From: Lentzea jiangxiensis
GTDB taxonomy: Bacteria > Actinomycetota > Actinomycetes > Mycobacteriales > Pseudonocardiaceae
Length of the DNA stretch: 64,000 bases
Assembly (NCBI RefSeq): GCF_900104175.1
Contig: NZ_FNIX01000003.1
Location: 434,001-498,000 of the forward strand
Direction of reading: 5' to 3'
Program-made: the position numbers and the translations under genes
The notes under the pieces: model-generated
Told to the model about the DNA's origin: nothing
The model's database searches: none
What the model saw: only the letters and a program-made list of their open reading frames with translations
In this document: positions 25,098 to 33,642 of the stretch, in pieces
Layout of the letters: each line of letters begins with the position of its first letter
How positions within the stretch are numbered: the first letter of the stretch is position 1

Positions 25098-25307
25098 ATG
25101 AGCGACACGACCACCATCGACCGGCTGCGCACGGTGCTGGACGACGTGATCTACCCCGCCGACAAGGGGCAGCTCGTCGACCACGCTTCCCGCAACAACG
25201 CCGACGAGGACACCGTGCACGCGCTGCACTCCGTTCCGGACCGGGTGTACGGATCGTTCGACGAGGTCCTGGACGTGGTCGCCGTCGACCAGAGCCGCGA
25301 GGCCTGA
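25098..25307 (+). CDS. DUF2795-family small protein
   Basis: 69 residues matching DUF2795: a short helical protein with the pattern YPADKGQLVDHASRNNADED and LHSVPDRVYGSFDEVLDVV. It is cytoplasmic and of unknown function, and common in actinomycetes. GGAGGAG precedes the ATG. A very strong hairpin 70 bp after the stop ends its transcript before the carotenoid operon. Confidence 0.75.
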   Translation: MSDTTTIDRLRTVLDDVIYPADKGQLVDHASRNNADEDTVHALHSVPDRVYGSFDEVLDVVAVDQSREA

Positions 25308-25377
25308 GCTCTCGCCGTTCTCGTCGTGCAGGCCGGGCCGACTGCCCATACGGTCGAGGCAGACGTGGAGAACCACC

Positions 25378-25415
25378 ACGAGATCGGCGCCGGAGCACTC
25401 CGGCGCCGATCTCGT
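25378..25415 (+). terminator. Strong hairpin terminator after the DUF2795 gene
   Basis: A 17-bp perfect inverted repeat (ACGAGATCGGCGCCGGA / TCCGGCGCCGATCTCGT) with a four-base GCAC loop. It separates the DUF2795 gene from the carotenoid operon. The remaining 118 bp before the crtU-like start show no gene I can support. Confidence 0.8.
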
Positions 25416-25533
25416 CACCTCGAAGCAGATGTCCGGCGCACCGGGCGCGAGCCGGCCCCGCGGCCGTCGCGGCGGTGGAGCACGCCCTGGGCATCCGCGT
25501 GTCGGACGGCTGCGGGCCGGACAGGGAGCACCG

Positions 25534-27051
25534 ATGAAGGATCGCAAGGCGGTGCGGATCCCCGCGCCCGCGGGACGGCCGCGACTGGACGGCGACGTGC
25601 CGGTCGTCGCGGTCGTGGGCGGCGGCATCGCCGGGCTGTCGGCGGCCACGCTCCTCGCGGAACGCGGTGCCCGGGTCGTGCTGTACGAGCGCGAGACCTA
25701 CCTCGGTGGCCGCGTCGGCGGGTGGCCCACGCAGCTCGCGGACGGCAGCGACGTCACGATGACCCGCGGCTTCCACGCGTTCTTCCGGCAGTACTACAAC
25801 CTGCGGTCCCTGCTGAAGCGGGTCGACCCGGACGGCCGTGCGCTCACCGCGATGCCGGACTACCCGCTGTGGCACGCACGGGGTGCCCGTGACTCGTTCG
25901 CCGGCATGCCGACGACGGCGCCGTGGAACGTGCTGGCGTTCCTGCGGCGCAGCCCGACGTTCCGCTGGCGCGACCTCCCGGAGATGAACCCCGAGGCGGC
26001 CCTGAAGCTGCTGGACGTGTCGGTTCCCGGGGTCTACGACGAGCTCGACGGTCTCAACGCGGCCGAGTACCTGGAACGCGTGCGGTTCCCGGAGGCGGCG
26101 CACGCGCTCGCGTTCGAGGTGTTCTCGCGCAGCTTCTTCGCGCACCCGCGCGACATGTCGGCCGCCGAGCTCGCGGTGATGTTCCACATCTACTTCCTCG
26201 GGTCGAACGAGGGACTGCTCTTCGACGTCGCCGCGGACCCGTTCCCGCACGGCCTGTGGGACCCGCTGGGGCGCCGCCTCACCGAGCTGGGCGCCGACGT
26301 CCGCGCCGGCGTGGACGTGCATTCGGTCGCACGCGGTGAGAACAGGCGCTTCACCGTGACCACGGAGGACGGCGTGCTCGACGCCGACGCCGTGGTCCTC
26401 GCCGCCGACGTGAACGGACTGCGCGCGATCGTGCGGTCCTCCCCCGGTCTGGGCGACGCGGACTGGCGGGCGAAGGTGGACGGGTTGCGCACGGCTCCCC
26501 CGTTCCTGGTGTCGCGGTACTGGCTGGACCGCCCGGTCGACCGGCCCGGCTTCATCGGCACGAGCGGCTACGACCTGCTCGACAACGTGAGCGTCCTCGA
26601 CAACTACGAGCACGAGGCACGGGCCTGGGCGGCGCGCACCGGCGGCTCGGTCGTGGAGCTGCACGGCTACGCCATTCCGTCCGATGTGGACGAGGACGAG
26701 GCGAAGAAGCGGCTGTGGGACCAGCTGACCGAGGTCTACCCGGAGACCAGGGGCGCCACCGTGGTCGACGAGCGGCACGAGTGGCGGTCCGACTGCCCGC
26801 TGTTCCCCGCCGGTGGCTACGGGGACAGGCCCCCGGTCGGCACGCCGGACGACTTCCTGGTGCTGGCAGGAGATCTGGTGCGCATCGACCTGCCCGTGGC
26901 GTTGATGGAACGCGCGGCCACGACCGGGTTCGCCGCGGCGAACCGGCTTCTCGGCCGGTGGGGCGTGACCGGAACGGACCTCTGGACGGTCCCCCTCGAA
27001 GGTCGCGTGCCCCTGCTGCGCGCCGCGGCCCGCCGGCGGAGGCCGGCGTGA
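25534..27051 (+). CDS. crtU: CrtU-like carotene desaturase/methyltransferase (aromatic end-group synthase)
   Basis: 505 residues. The FAD fold VVGGGIAGLSAATLLAERG is followed by the CrtU-type segments GGRVGGWP, TRGFHAFFRQYYNLR, SPTFRWRDL, FEVFSRSFFAHPRDMSAAEL and MFHIYFLGSNEGLLFDV. These closely resemble isorenieratene/chlorobactene synthases, which desaturate and shift a methyl group on a beta-ring to give an aromatic ring. No Rieske domain is attached. The ATG at 25534 follows GGGAG. It is the first of four genes joined by 4-bp overlaps or a 1-bp gap (CruF, GT2 and a CrtI-type desaturase). The backbone genes crtE, crtB and crtY are not in the window. Confidence 0.82.
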   Translation: MKDRKAVRIPAPAGRPRLDGDVPVVAVVGGGIAGLSAATLLAERGARVVLYERETYLGGRVGGWPTQLADGSDVTMTRGFHAFFRQYYNLRSLLKRVDPDGRALTAMPDYPLWHARGARDSFAGMPTTAPWNVLAFLRRSPTFRWRDLPEMNPEAALKLLDVSVPGVYDELDGLNAAEYLERVRFPEAAHALAFEVFSRSFFAHPRDMSAAELAVMFHIYFLGSNEGLLFDVAADPFPHGLWDPLGRRLTELGADVRAGVDVHSVARGENRRFTVTTEDGVLDADAVVLAADVNGLRAIVRSSPGLGDADWRAKVDGLRTAPPFLVSRYWLDRPVDRPGFIGTSGYDLLDNVSVLDNYEHEARAWAARTGGSVVELHGYAIPSDVDEDEAKKRLWDQLTEVYPETRGATVVDERHEWRSDCPLFPAGGYGDRPPVGTPDDFLVLAGDLVRIDLPVALMERAATTGFAAANRLLGRWGVTGTDLWTVPLEGRVPLLRAAARRRRPA

Positions 27052-27881
27052 ACCTCGGTGCTCCGGGCGTCGCCGTTCGCGGACCCAGCGGTGGGGTGCG
27101 CGCTCTCGCGGCGGTGGCGTGGATCTGCGGTGCGCTCGTCGTGCTGGCGCAGATCGTCTACTCCAGGACCGAGCCGGACGAGCGGCTCTTCACGACGGTG
27201 GCGTCGGTGATCGCCTTCGCGGTGGCGTCGGTCTGCGACGCGCTGGCCCGCTTCGGCCCGCGCGCGGCGGTGCTGCTGGTGGCGGTCGCCGGAGGCGGTG
27301 GCCTGCTGGCCGAGACGATCGGCGTGCACACGGGCTTCCCGTTCGGAGACTACCGCTACACGGGCACGCTGGGCCTGGAGGTCGCCGGGGTTCCGGTGGT
27401 CGTGGCCCTGGCCTGGGTGATGATGAGCTGGCCCGCGTTGCTCGTCGGCCGCGCGCTCGCGGGCTGGTCGCGGGTGAGCGCCCCGTTCTGGCTGGTCGTC
27501 GGGATCAGCGCGTGGGCGCTGGCGTCGTGGGACGTGTTCCTCGACCCGCAGATGGTCGACGCGGGCCACTGGGAGTGGGCCGGTCCCAGCCCGGCACTGC
27601 CCGGCGTGGACGGCATCCCCCTCACGAACTACGCCGGATGGCTGCTCGTCTCCGTGCTGATGATGACCGCGCTGCACCGCGGCGTCGGCCGGCCACGCGT
27701 CACGAGGGAGCTGGACCTGCGGGCGGGACCGGCACCCGTGCTGTACCTGTGGACCTACGGTTCGTCGGTGTGGGCTCACGCGGCCTTCTTCGGCCGTCCG
27801 ATGGTGTCCCTGGTCGCCGGACTGCTCATGGGACTGGTGGCGGTGCCCTTCGCCGTGTCGCTGTGGCGGGCTCATCGGTGA
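27048..27881 (+). CDS. cruF: CruF-type carotenoid 1',2'-hydratase
   Basis: 277 residues with seven or eight hydrophobic helices. It resembles the CruF/bacterioruberin hydratase family, with motifs HTGFPFGDYRYT, SWDVFLDPQMVDAGHW and NYAGW. These membrane enzymes add water to the open psi-end of a carotenoid, making the tertiary hydroxyl used for glycosylation. GTG 27048 overlaps the crtU stop and the stop overlaps the GT2 start. A psi-end hydratase beside CrtU implies a monocyclic aromatic carotenoid. Confidence 0.8.
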   Translation: MNLGAPGVAVRGPSGGVRALAAVAWICGALVVLAQIVYSRTEPDERLFTTVASVIAFAVASVCDALARFGPRAAVLLVAVAGGGGLLAETIGVHTGFPFGDYRYTGTLGLEVAGVPVVVALAWVMMSWPALLVGRALAGWSRVSAPFWLVVGISAWALASWDVFLDPQMVDAGHWEWAGPSPALPGVDGIPLTNYAGWLLVSVLMMTALHRGVGRPRVTRELDLRAGPAPVLYLWTYGSSVWAHAAFFGRPMVSLVAGLLMGLVAVPFAVSLWRAHR

Positions 27882-28996
27882 AGCGGTTCCTCGGTGCGGC
27901 GGTGCGCGGCGCCGCCGTCGGTTCTGTTGTGGCAGCGGCACACGCGCTGGTGAACGCGCGGTTGATGCGGGTACCGGCCGCGAACCCGCCGCAGTGCCGC
28001 GAGGAGGTGTCGGTCCTGGTGCCCGCGCGCGACGAGGCGCACCGGATCGCGCCGACCGTCGAGTCGCTGCTGGGCCAGCGCGGTGTTCCCGATCTGGAGA
28101 TCATCGTGCTGGACGACGGCTCCACCGACGGCACCGCCGGCGAGGTGCGCCGGGCCGCGGGGGGTGACGAACGGCTGCGCGTCGTCACGGGAAGCGCACC
28201 ACCGGACGGGATGCCGGGCAAACCCCACGCGTGCGCCCAGCTCGCCGGCCTGGCACGCGGTCGCGTGCTGGTGTTCGTCGACGCCGACGTCGTGCTCGAA
28301 CCCCACGCGATCGCCTCCGCTGTCGCGCTGTTGCGCGAGAACTACCTCGACGTGGTGTCGCCGTTCCCGCGTCAGCTCGCGGACGGCGCCGGAGCGCGTC
28401 TCGTCCAGCCGTTGCTGCAGTGGTCGTGGCTGGTCTTCCTGCCGTTGCGGCTGGCGGAGCGCTCGCCCCGGCCGTCGCTGTCGGCGGCGAACGGGCAGTT
28501 CCTGGTCGTGGACGCCGGCGCGTACCACCGCAGCGGAGGCTTCGAGGGCATCGCCGCGGCGGTGCTCGACGACATCGCGCTGATGCGGGCGGTCAAGCGC
28601 AGCGGTGGCCGCGGTGTGGTCGTCGACGGCAGCACGGTGGCTGTCTGCCGGATGTACGAGGACTGGACCGAGGTCCGGGACGGGTACGAGAAGTCGCTGT
28701 GGTCGGCCACCGGCAGCCCGGTGGGGGCGGTGGCGCTGTCGCTCGTCCTGGCGTGGCTCTACGTCCTGCCGCCGGTCGCCGCTCTCGCGGGCTCGCGGGC
28801 CGGTGCCGTCGGCTACGCGGCCGGGGTGTTCACGAGGGTCGTGGCGGCACGGCACACCGGCGCACGGGTGTGGCCCGACGCCCTGGCCCACCCGGTGTCG
28901 GTGGGCGTGCTGCTGTCGCTCGTCGCGCGGTCGTGGCGGGCCCGGCGGGCGGGACGGTTGCGGTGGAAGGGTCGATCGTTGCGGGAGAGCAGCTGA
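27878..28996 (+). CDS. GT2 family carotenoid glycosyltransferase (CruC/CruG-like)
   Basis: 372 residues. The GT-A fold has VSVLVPARDEA, VLDDGSTDGT and the DXD-type VFVDADV, with a later LDDIALM. C-terminal hydrophobic helices anchor it to the membrane. It resembles the glycosyltransferases that add a sugar to the hydroxyl created by CruF. The GTG start overlaps the cruF stop. The donor sugar cannot be predicted. Confidence 0.8.
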   Translation: MKRFLGAAVRGAAVGSVVAAAHALVNARLMRVPAANPPQCREEVSVLVPARDEAHRIAPTVESLLGQRGVPDLEIIVLDDGSTDGTAGEVRRAAGGDERLRVVTGSAPPDGMPGKPHACAQLAGLARGRVLVFVDADVVLEPHAIASAVALLRENYLDVVSPFPRQLADGAGARLVQPLLQWSWLVFLPLRLAERSPRPSLSAANGQFLVVDAGAYHRSGGFEGIAAAVLDDIALMRAVKRSGGRGVVVDGSTVAVCRMYEDWTEVRDGYEKSLWSATGSPVGAVALSLVLAWLYVLPPVAALAGSRAGAVGYAAGVFTRVVAARHTGARVWPDALAHPVSVGVLLSLVARSWRARRAGRLRWKGRSLRESS

Positions 28997-28997
28997 C

Positions 28998-30470
28998 ATG
29001 GCACGGGTAGCGGTGATCGGCGCCGGCATGGGGGGCCTGGCGGCGGCCGCGCGCCTCGCGAGGTCGGGGCACGAGGTGACCGTGTTCGAACAGGCCGCGA
29101 GCCACGGCGGCAAGCTGGGAACGTTGGAGCGCGACGGGTTCACCTTCGACACCGGGCCGTCGTTGCTGACGCTGCCCCACGTCTACCGCGACCTGTTCGC
29201 GGCCACGGGCGCGCCGCTCGACGACGTCGTGGAGATCGTGCCGGTGCAGCCGACCTGCCGGTACCGCTTCCCGGACGGCTCCGAGCTCGACATGCCGCAC
29301 GCCGAGGAGGACGTGGAGGCCGCGCTGAGCGACGCGTTCGGCCCCGAAGCCGCGCGGCAGTGGCGTGCGGTGCTCACCGACGCCGACCGGTTGTGGGACC
29401 TCGTCGGCGAACCGGTGCTGCAGAACCCGCTGGGCGGGGTGCGGGACCTGGTGCGGCGCTCGGCGAGCGTGCGCGACCTCATGGCGATCGCACCGTGGCG
29501 CACGCTGCGCGGCGTGGGCCGGCGAAGGCTCACCGACCCGCGGCTGCGCATGCTCCTCGACCGCTACGCCACCTACAGCGGTTCCGACCCGCGCCGCACG
29601 CCCGCGCTGATGACGGTGGTCCCGTTCGTCGAGCAGCGCTTCGGCGGCTGGTACGTGCGCGGCGGGCTGCGCCGGCTCGGCGACGCCCTGTTCGACCGCT
29701 GCGCCGAACTGGGCGTGCGCTTCCGCTTCGGCGCGGCGGTCACGGCCGTCGAGTCCGGCAGCGGCGGGGTCACCGGGGTGCGCCTGCGGGACGGCGAACG
29801 GCACGCCGCCGACGTCGTCGTGTCCGATGTGGACGCCGAACACCTCTACGGCGAGCTGCTCACCGACCGGCGTTCGCACCGTCCACGCCGGACCCTGCGC
29901 AAGACCCAGCCGTCGCTGTCCGGGTTCGTGCTCCTGCTCGCGTTGCGGGGCAGGACGCCGGACCCCGCGCACCACCGCGTGCTGTTCCCCGCCGACTACG
30001 ACGACGAGTTCGACTCCATCTTCGGCCGCCATCCGCGACCGGTGCCGGACCCGACGGTCTACGTGTGCGCGCCGGACGACCCGGCCATCGCACCTCCGGG
30101 AGACGAGGCGTGGTTCGTGCTGGTCAACGCGCCACGACAGGGCGATGTCGACTGGAGGGCACCGGAACTGGCCGACTCCTACGCCGACCGCGTGCTGGGG
30201 GTGATGGCCGAGCGGGGGCTGGACGTGCGGAACCGGGTGCGCTGGAGGGAGGTCCGCACACCGGCGGACTGGGCTCGCGACACGGGTTCGGTGGGCGGCT
30301 CGATCTACGGCTCGTCGTCCAACGGGCCCCGCGCGGCCCTGCTCAGGCCCGCCAACCGCTCCCCCGTGCCCGGCCTGTTCCTCGTCGGCGGTTCGGCGCA
30401 CCCCGGCGGCGGGCTGCCGCTCGTGGCGATGTCAGCGCGGATCGTCGCCGGTCTGGTCGGGCCGGCCTGA
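28998..30470 (+). CDS. CrtI/CrtD-type carotenoid desaturase
   Basis: 490 residues of the phytoene desaturase family. The N-terminus has VIGAGMGGLAAAARLARSG and GGKLGTLERDGFTFDTGPS, and the C-terminus ends GLFLVGGSAHPGGGLPLVAM, the second FAD-contacting signature. It starts one base after the GT2 stop. In this company it may be a 3,4-desaturase acting on a 1-hydroxylated end (CrtD role) or the main phytoene desaturase; sequence alone does not settle it. Its 3' end overlaps the convergent CDP-alcohol phosphotransferase by 39 bp. Confidence 0.85.
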   Translation: MARVAVIGAGMGGLAAAARLARSGHEVTVFEQAASHGGKLGTLERDGFTFDTGPSLLTLPHVYRDLFAATGAPLDDVVEIVPVQPTCRYRFPDGSELDMPHAEEDVEAALSDAFGPEAARQWRAVLTDADRLWDLVGEPVLQNPLGGVRDLVRRSASVRDLMAIAPWRTLRGVGRRRLTDPRLRMLLDRYATYSGSDPRRTPALMTVVPFVEQRFGGWYVRGGLRRLGDALFDRCAELGVRFRFGAAVTAVESGSGGVTGVRLRDGERHAADVVVSDVDAEHLYGELLTDRRSHRPRRTLRKTQPSLSGFVLLLALRGRTPDPAHHRVLFPADYDDEFDSIFGRHPRPVPDPTVYVCAPDDPAIAPPGDEAWFVLVNAPRQGDVDWRAPELADSYADRVLGVMAERGLDVRNRVRWREVRTPADWARDTGSVGGSIYGSSSNGPRAALLRPANRSPVPGLFLVGGSAHPGGGLPLVAMSARIVAGLVGPA

Positions 30471-31148
30471 CGCGAACGGCCCCGTCCACGGCCGGTCGGC
30501 GAGCTCCCGCCGGATGCCGGCCGCGAGCTGGACCAGCCCGGCGACGGCGCACCCGGCCCACACGAGAGCGGACACGGCGGCCCAGCTCCAGCCGGTGACC
30601 GGGGTGCCGCCGGGCGCCAGACCCGTTCCCGCGCAGGCGATCGCGACCACGATCACCCTGATCGGGCGTTCCGCCACCGTGATCACGCCCGCCGACGCCA
30701 TGCCGACGGCCTGGGCCTTGGCCCGCGCGTACTCGTGCAGCAGCACCGAAGCACCGATGGCGGCACACCACCACGCCTCGGCGCCGAGCACCAGCAACAC
30801 CAGCACCAGGGACAGGTCCGCCAGCCGGTCCGCGACCGCGTCCACCACGGCGCCCAGCGGCCGCACCCGCCCGGTGCGCAGGGCGACCGCACCGTCCAGC
30901 CCGTCGAGCAGGCCGGTGGCCACCACCAGCACCAGCGCCAGCAGCGCCCAGCGCCCACCCGCGCCGGCGACGGCGACCGCGCCCGCCGCGACCACCACCC
31001 CGGCCGCCGACAGGACGTCCGGGTGCACGCGGTCCAGCGGCCGGGCGAGCGAGTGCACGAGCCTGAGCCAGCCGACGACGAGCCTGCTGCCGGACACGTC
31101 CTCACCGTGGAGCCGGGACCAACCGGCGACGGGGTTCTCACCGGTCAC
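30432..31148 (-). CDS. CDP-alcohol phosphatidyltransferase family membrane protein
   Basis: 238 residues with about six helices. The catalytic CDP-alcohol motif is largely intact: DGLDGAVAL...G...DAVAD, with the four aspartates and both glycines in place but Leu where Arg usually follows Ala. It would join a CDP-activated alcohol such as CDP-diacylglycerol to an alcohol in the membrane; the acceptor is unknown. The start is GTG 31148 with GGTGGG upstream. It is divergent from the YihY-like gene (54 bp) and overlaps the carotenoid desaturase at its 3' end. Confidence 0.8.
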   Translation of the reverse strand: MTGENPVAGWSRLHGEDVSGSRLVVGWLRLVHSLARPLDRVHPDVLSAAGVVVAAGAVAVAGAGGRWALLALVLVVATGLLDGLDGAVALRTGRVRPLGAVVDAVADRLADLSLVLVLLVLGAEAWWCAAIGASVLLHEYARAKAQAVGMASAGVITVAERPIRVIVVAIACAGTGLAPGGTPVTGWSWAAVSALVWAGCAVAGLVQLAAGIRRELADRPWTGPFASGRPDQTGDDPR

Positions 31149-31167
31149 CCCACCACCGTAGGCGCAG

Positions 31168-31193
31168 GGGTGACCCGGCGCAGGTTCGGGTAC
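31168..31193 (+). promoter_or_regulatory. Sigma-B-like promoter of the YihY-like gene, short leader
   Basis: GGGT, 16 bp, GGGTAC, ending nine bases before ATG 31203. This matches the stress-sigma pattern with the same -10-to-ATG distance as at 10578-10603. It supports ATG 31203 over GTG 31170, which would lie inside the promoter. Confidence 0.45.
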
Positions 31194-31202
31194 TTCCCGA
31201 TC

Positions 31203-32042
31203 ATGCATGTACTCCGCGCCGTGGCGGCGGCCACCTCGAGCGCGCTGCGCGGCCGGGACCTCCTGCTGTGGGCGGCGGGACTGACGTTCTTCTCCGCGCT
31301 CGGCCTGGTGCCGCTGCTGCTGCTCGCCCTGCGCGGGGTGGCGCTGCTGTTCGGCCCGGACCTCGTGGTCGACGGCGCGCGGGCGCTCGGCGGCGCGCTG
31401 CCCGAGGCGCACGACCCCACCGGCACCCTCGTCGGGCTGGCGGAGGCGGCCACGACCACGTCCTGGCCCCTGCTCGCCGCGTCGCTCTTCCCCGCCTCCC
31501 TCTACGGCGAGGGGCTGCGCCGGGCGCTCGTGCAGGCGGCCGGTGAGCACGTGACCAAGTGGACCGGGTGGGCGGGGCGGATCGCGTTCCTGCCCGTGCT
31601 CCTCCTCGCGCCCCTGCTGGTCGCGCTCCCCCTGGCGTTCGCGTCGGTGGTCGGTCCGCTCTACGAGGCCGGCGGCTGGTCCACCGTGCTGGGTGTCGTG
31701 CTGTCGTTCCACCTCGACATGGTCCCGATCTGCGCGACCGTGGCCCTGGTGTTCGCGTTCGTCGGGCCGGTCGCACTGCCGGTCAGGACGGTCCTGGCGG
31801 CGGGCGTCGGTCTCGGCGCGGTGCTCACCGGCTTCCTGCACGGTTTCGCGGTGTTCCTCGCGATCCCCGTCGACTGGGCGATCCCGTACGGCGGCCTGGC
31901 GGTCCCCGGCGGGGTCGCGGCGCTCGGGCTGTGGCTGTTCCTGCTGCACGGGCTGCTGGTGTTCGGGTACCGGATCACGCTCAGCACCCACGACGTCCTC
32001 ACGGCTTCCGGCACTGGGGCGAGCACCGGGTCTGCTCTGTAA
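31203..32042 (+). CDS. YihY/BrkB-like membrane protein
   Basis: 279 residues with five or six predicted helices and the family-like N-terminal pattern LLLWAAGLTFFSALGLVPLLLLAL. Function in this family is unsettled; it is not a ribonuclease despite old names. The ATG at 31203 is chosen because a GGGTAC -10 ends nine bases before it. It is divergent from the CDP-alcohol phosphotransferase. It is shorter than many BrkB proteins and lacks the hydrophilic C-terminal tail. Confidence 0.65.
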   Translation: MHVLRAVAAATSSALRGRDLLLWAAGLTFFSALGLVPLLLLALRGVALLFGPDLVVDGARALGGALPEAHDPTGTLVGLAEAATTTSWPLLAASLFPASLYGEGLRRALVQAAGEHVTKWTGWAGRIAFLPVLLLAPLLVALPLAFASVVGPLYEAGGWSTVLGVVLSFHLDMVPICATVALVFAFVGPVALPVRTVLAAGVGLGAVLTGFLHGFAVFLAIPVDWAIPYGGLAVPGGVAALGLWLFLLHGLLVFGYRITLSTHDVLTASGTGASTGSAL

Positions 32043-32128
32043 CGCATCCTGCGGGCGCGCCGCGTACGTGGGGATTTCGAGCACGACGACGACGGGCACG
32101 TCCCGCGCCGGGCAGGTGCGGCAGGCGG

Positions 32129-33442
32129 TCAGCCGATCCGCGTGAAGACCACCCCGAGCGAGTCGACCTCGCTGCCCGACCGGCCGTGGAAGCCGGCGAT
32201 CTGCCAGCCGTCCGGAGCGGTGTAGGTGGCCGAGGCCGACGTCGTACCACCGCCCGCCAAGGTGCGGCCGGCGCTCGTGGTGAAGGCGGCGCGGAAGATC
32301 CTCGTACGCCCGTCGTGCTGTCCCGGGTGGAGGGTGACCGACTTGAGGTGCTCCCCTTCGGCCAACGCCAGTTCCTGGAGCGTTCCACCGCTGCCGCCGT
32401 GGCTGAACGCCGTGCCGTCGGCGAACGTGAGACCCACCTGGTCGACGCGCGAGCCGGAGCGGAGACCGACCTTGGTGACGCGTTGCCCCAGTGGAACCGA
32501 GGGCACGTCGGTGAAGGCGGTTCCGTGCGGGCCGCCGGAGGTGTCGCTGAGCGAGAGCGCGGGGTTGAGGGTCCACCGGAAGCCGGCCGCGATCGGGTAG
32601 TGGTCGGACAGCATCTTGTCGTCGGCGGTGCGGAAGGCCGCGTTCTCGTTGGCGTACCGGGTGAGTTCGAGGCTGATGTACCTGTTGCCGCGGAACAGGA
32701 TCTTGTCGACCACCTCGCACGCGTCGGTCACGTTCCGGTCGTCGCACACCAGTGCGGGGTCACCCGCCGCGGGCGGCGTGCCACCGCGTTCCTCCTGCAC
32801 CCAGGCGTCGGTGAGGCCGTTGGCGGACAAGAGTTCGCGGATGTTGTCACCGGCGCGGGTGTAGCGGGTGTTCGTGTCCCCCGCGATGACGACGGCGTTG
32901 CCCGCGGAGTGGGTGGTGACGAACCGGGAGAGCTCGCTGATGTTGGCGCGGCGGGCGGCGAGGTCGGCCTCGGTGCTGCCGGCGTTCGAGTGCACGTTGT
33001 AGAAGTCGACGAACACGCCCTCCGCCAGGCGGATCCGCGACCACGTGAACCCCTTGGGAGTCAGGCAGTCCGTGCCGTTGCACCGGTCCCACCGGTCGCG
33101 GGTGAGGTCCGAGTACGCGTGGTTGGACAGTGTGTTGAGACCGTCGCCGAACGGAACCCCGCCACTGGTGGGCGTGCGGTGCGGGTGGGTGTTGCTGGCG
33201 TAGAGGGACGCGTGGTAGTTGAAGTCCTCCTGCACCTGCACGACGTCGTAGGGCCGGATCCGCTGGCCGATGATCGGCGTGTTCACCTTCGGGTTGCCGC
33301 TGGAGAGCCCCTCCGGCAACCCGGCGATGTTGTAGCTCAGCACCGAGAACGTGCCGCCCGCCGGTGGTGCCGCCACCGCCGGCGGCACCGTGCTCGCGAC
33401 CAACGCGCCCACCGCGGCTACCGCCCACCTGGCCACTCGCAT
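32129..33442 (-). CDS. Secreted endonuclease/exonuclease/phosphatase-family hydrolase with C-terminal lectin-like domain
   Basis: 437 residues. A Sec signal ends near AVAAP (about residue 25). The EEP domain (about 30-285) has FSVLSYNIAGLP, VVQVQED, NVHSNAGST, VIAGDTNTRY and LSDHYP, the metal and catalytic motifs of neutral-sphingomyelinase/DNase I-like enzymes. The last 140 residues (GGPHGTAF..., DQVGLTFADGTAFSHGG, GWQIAGFHGRSGSEVDSLG) look like a jacalin-type beta-prism lectin. The substrate could be a phospholipid, nucleic acid or inositol phosphate. It is monocistronic. Confidence 0.85.
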   Translation of the reverse strand: MRVARWAVAAVGALVASTVPPAVAAPPAGGTFSVLSYNIAGLPEGLSSGNPKVNTPIIGQRIRPYDVVQVQEDFNYHASLYASNTHPHRTPTSGGVPFGDGLNTLSNHAYSDLTRDRWDRCNGTDCLTPKGFTWSRIRLAEGVFVDFYNVHSNAGSTEADLAARRANISELSRFVTTHSAGNAVVIAGDTNTRYTRAGDNIRELLSANGLTDAWVQEERGGTPPAAGDPALVCDDRNVTDACEVVDKILFRGNRYISLELTRYANENAAFRTADDKMLSDHYPIAAGFRWTLNPALSLSDTSGGPHGTAFTDVPSVPLGQRVTKVGLRSGSRVDQVGLTFADGTAFSHGGSGGTLQELALAEGEHLKSVTLHPGQHDGRTRIFRAAFTTSAGRTLAGGGTTSASATYTAPDGWQIAGFHGRSGSEVDSLGVVFTRIG

Positions 33443-33579
33443 CGCAGAACTCCTGACTCGGTCGGAGGAGGACGTGGCGAGGCTAGGACAACACGAGAAA
33501 GTTTCGGATCTCGTGAAGATGACAACACCGTGTCCACACCGTCACGACACCGGGAACACGCTTCGGCGCGCACGCGAAA

Positions 33580-33622
33580 GGGTGGGGCCTCGCCGGACCA
33601 CGAGCCCGGCGAGGCCCCACCC
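33580..33622 (-). terminator. Hairpin terminator after the DUF1996 gene
   Basis: A 17-bp perfect inverted repeat (GGGTGGGGCCTCGCCGG / CCGGCGAGGCCCCACCC) with a nine-base loop, about 20 bp downstream of the DUF1996 stop on the minus strand. The 137 bp beyond it form the promoter region of the EEP gene. Confidence 0.78.
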
Positions 33623-33642
33623 CCGGGTGGATCAGGCGACGG

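Noticed and set aside
25440..25533. A plus-strand stretch reading like a protein C-terminus (GPAAVAAVEHALGIRVSDG) just before crtU
   Set aside because: It resembles a molybdenum hydroxylase tail only weakly, has no start and no homologous upstream part; too little to annotate.
28830..30401. A 523-codon frame antisense to the CrtI-like gene
   Set aside because: Shadow frame; the plus strand has full FAD-binding and desaturase signatures.
30432..32747. A 771-codon minus-strand frame extending the CDP-alcohol phosphotransferase
   Set aside because: The upstream part is antisense to the YihY-like gene; similarity starts at about GTG 31148.
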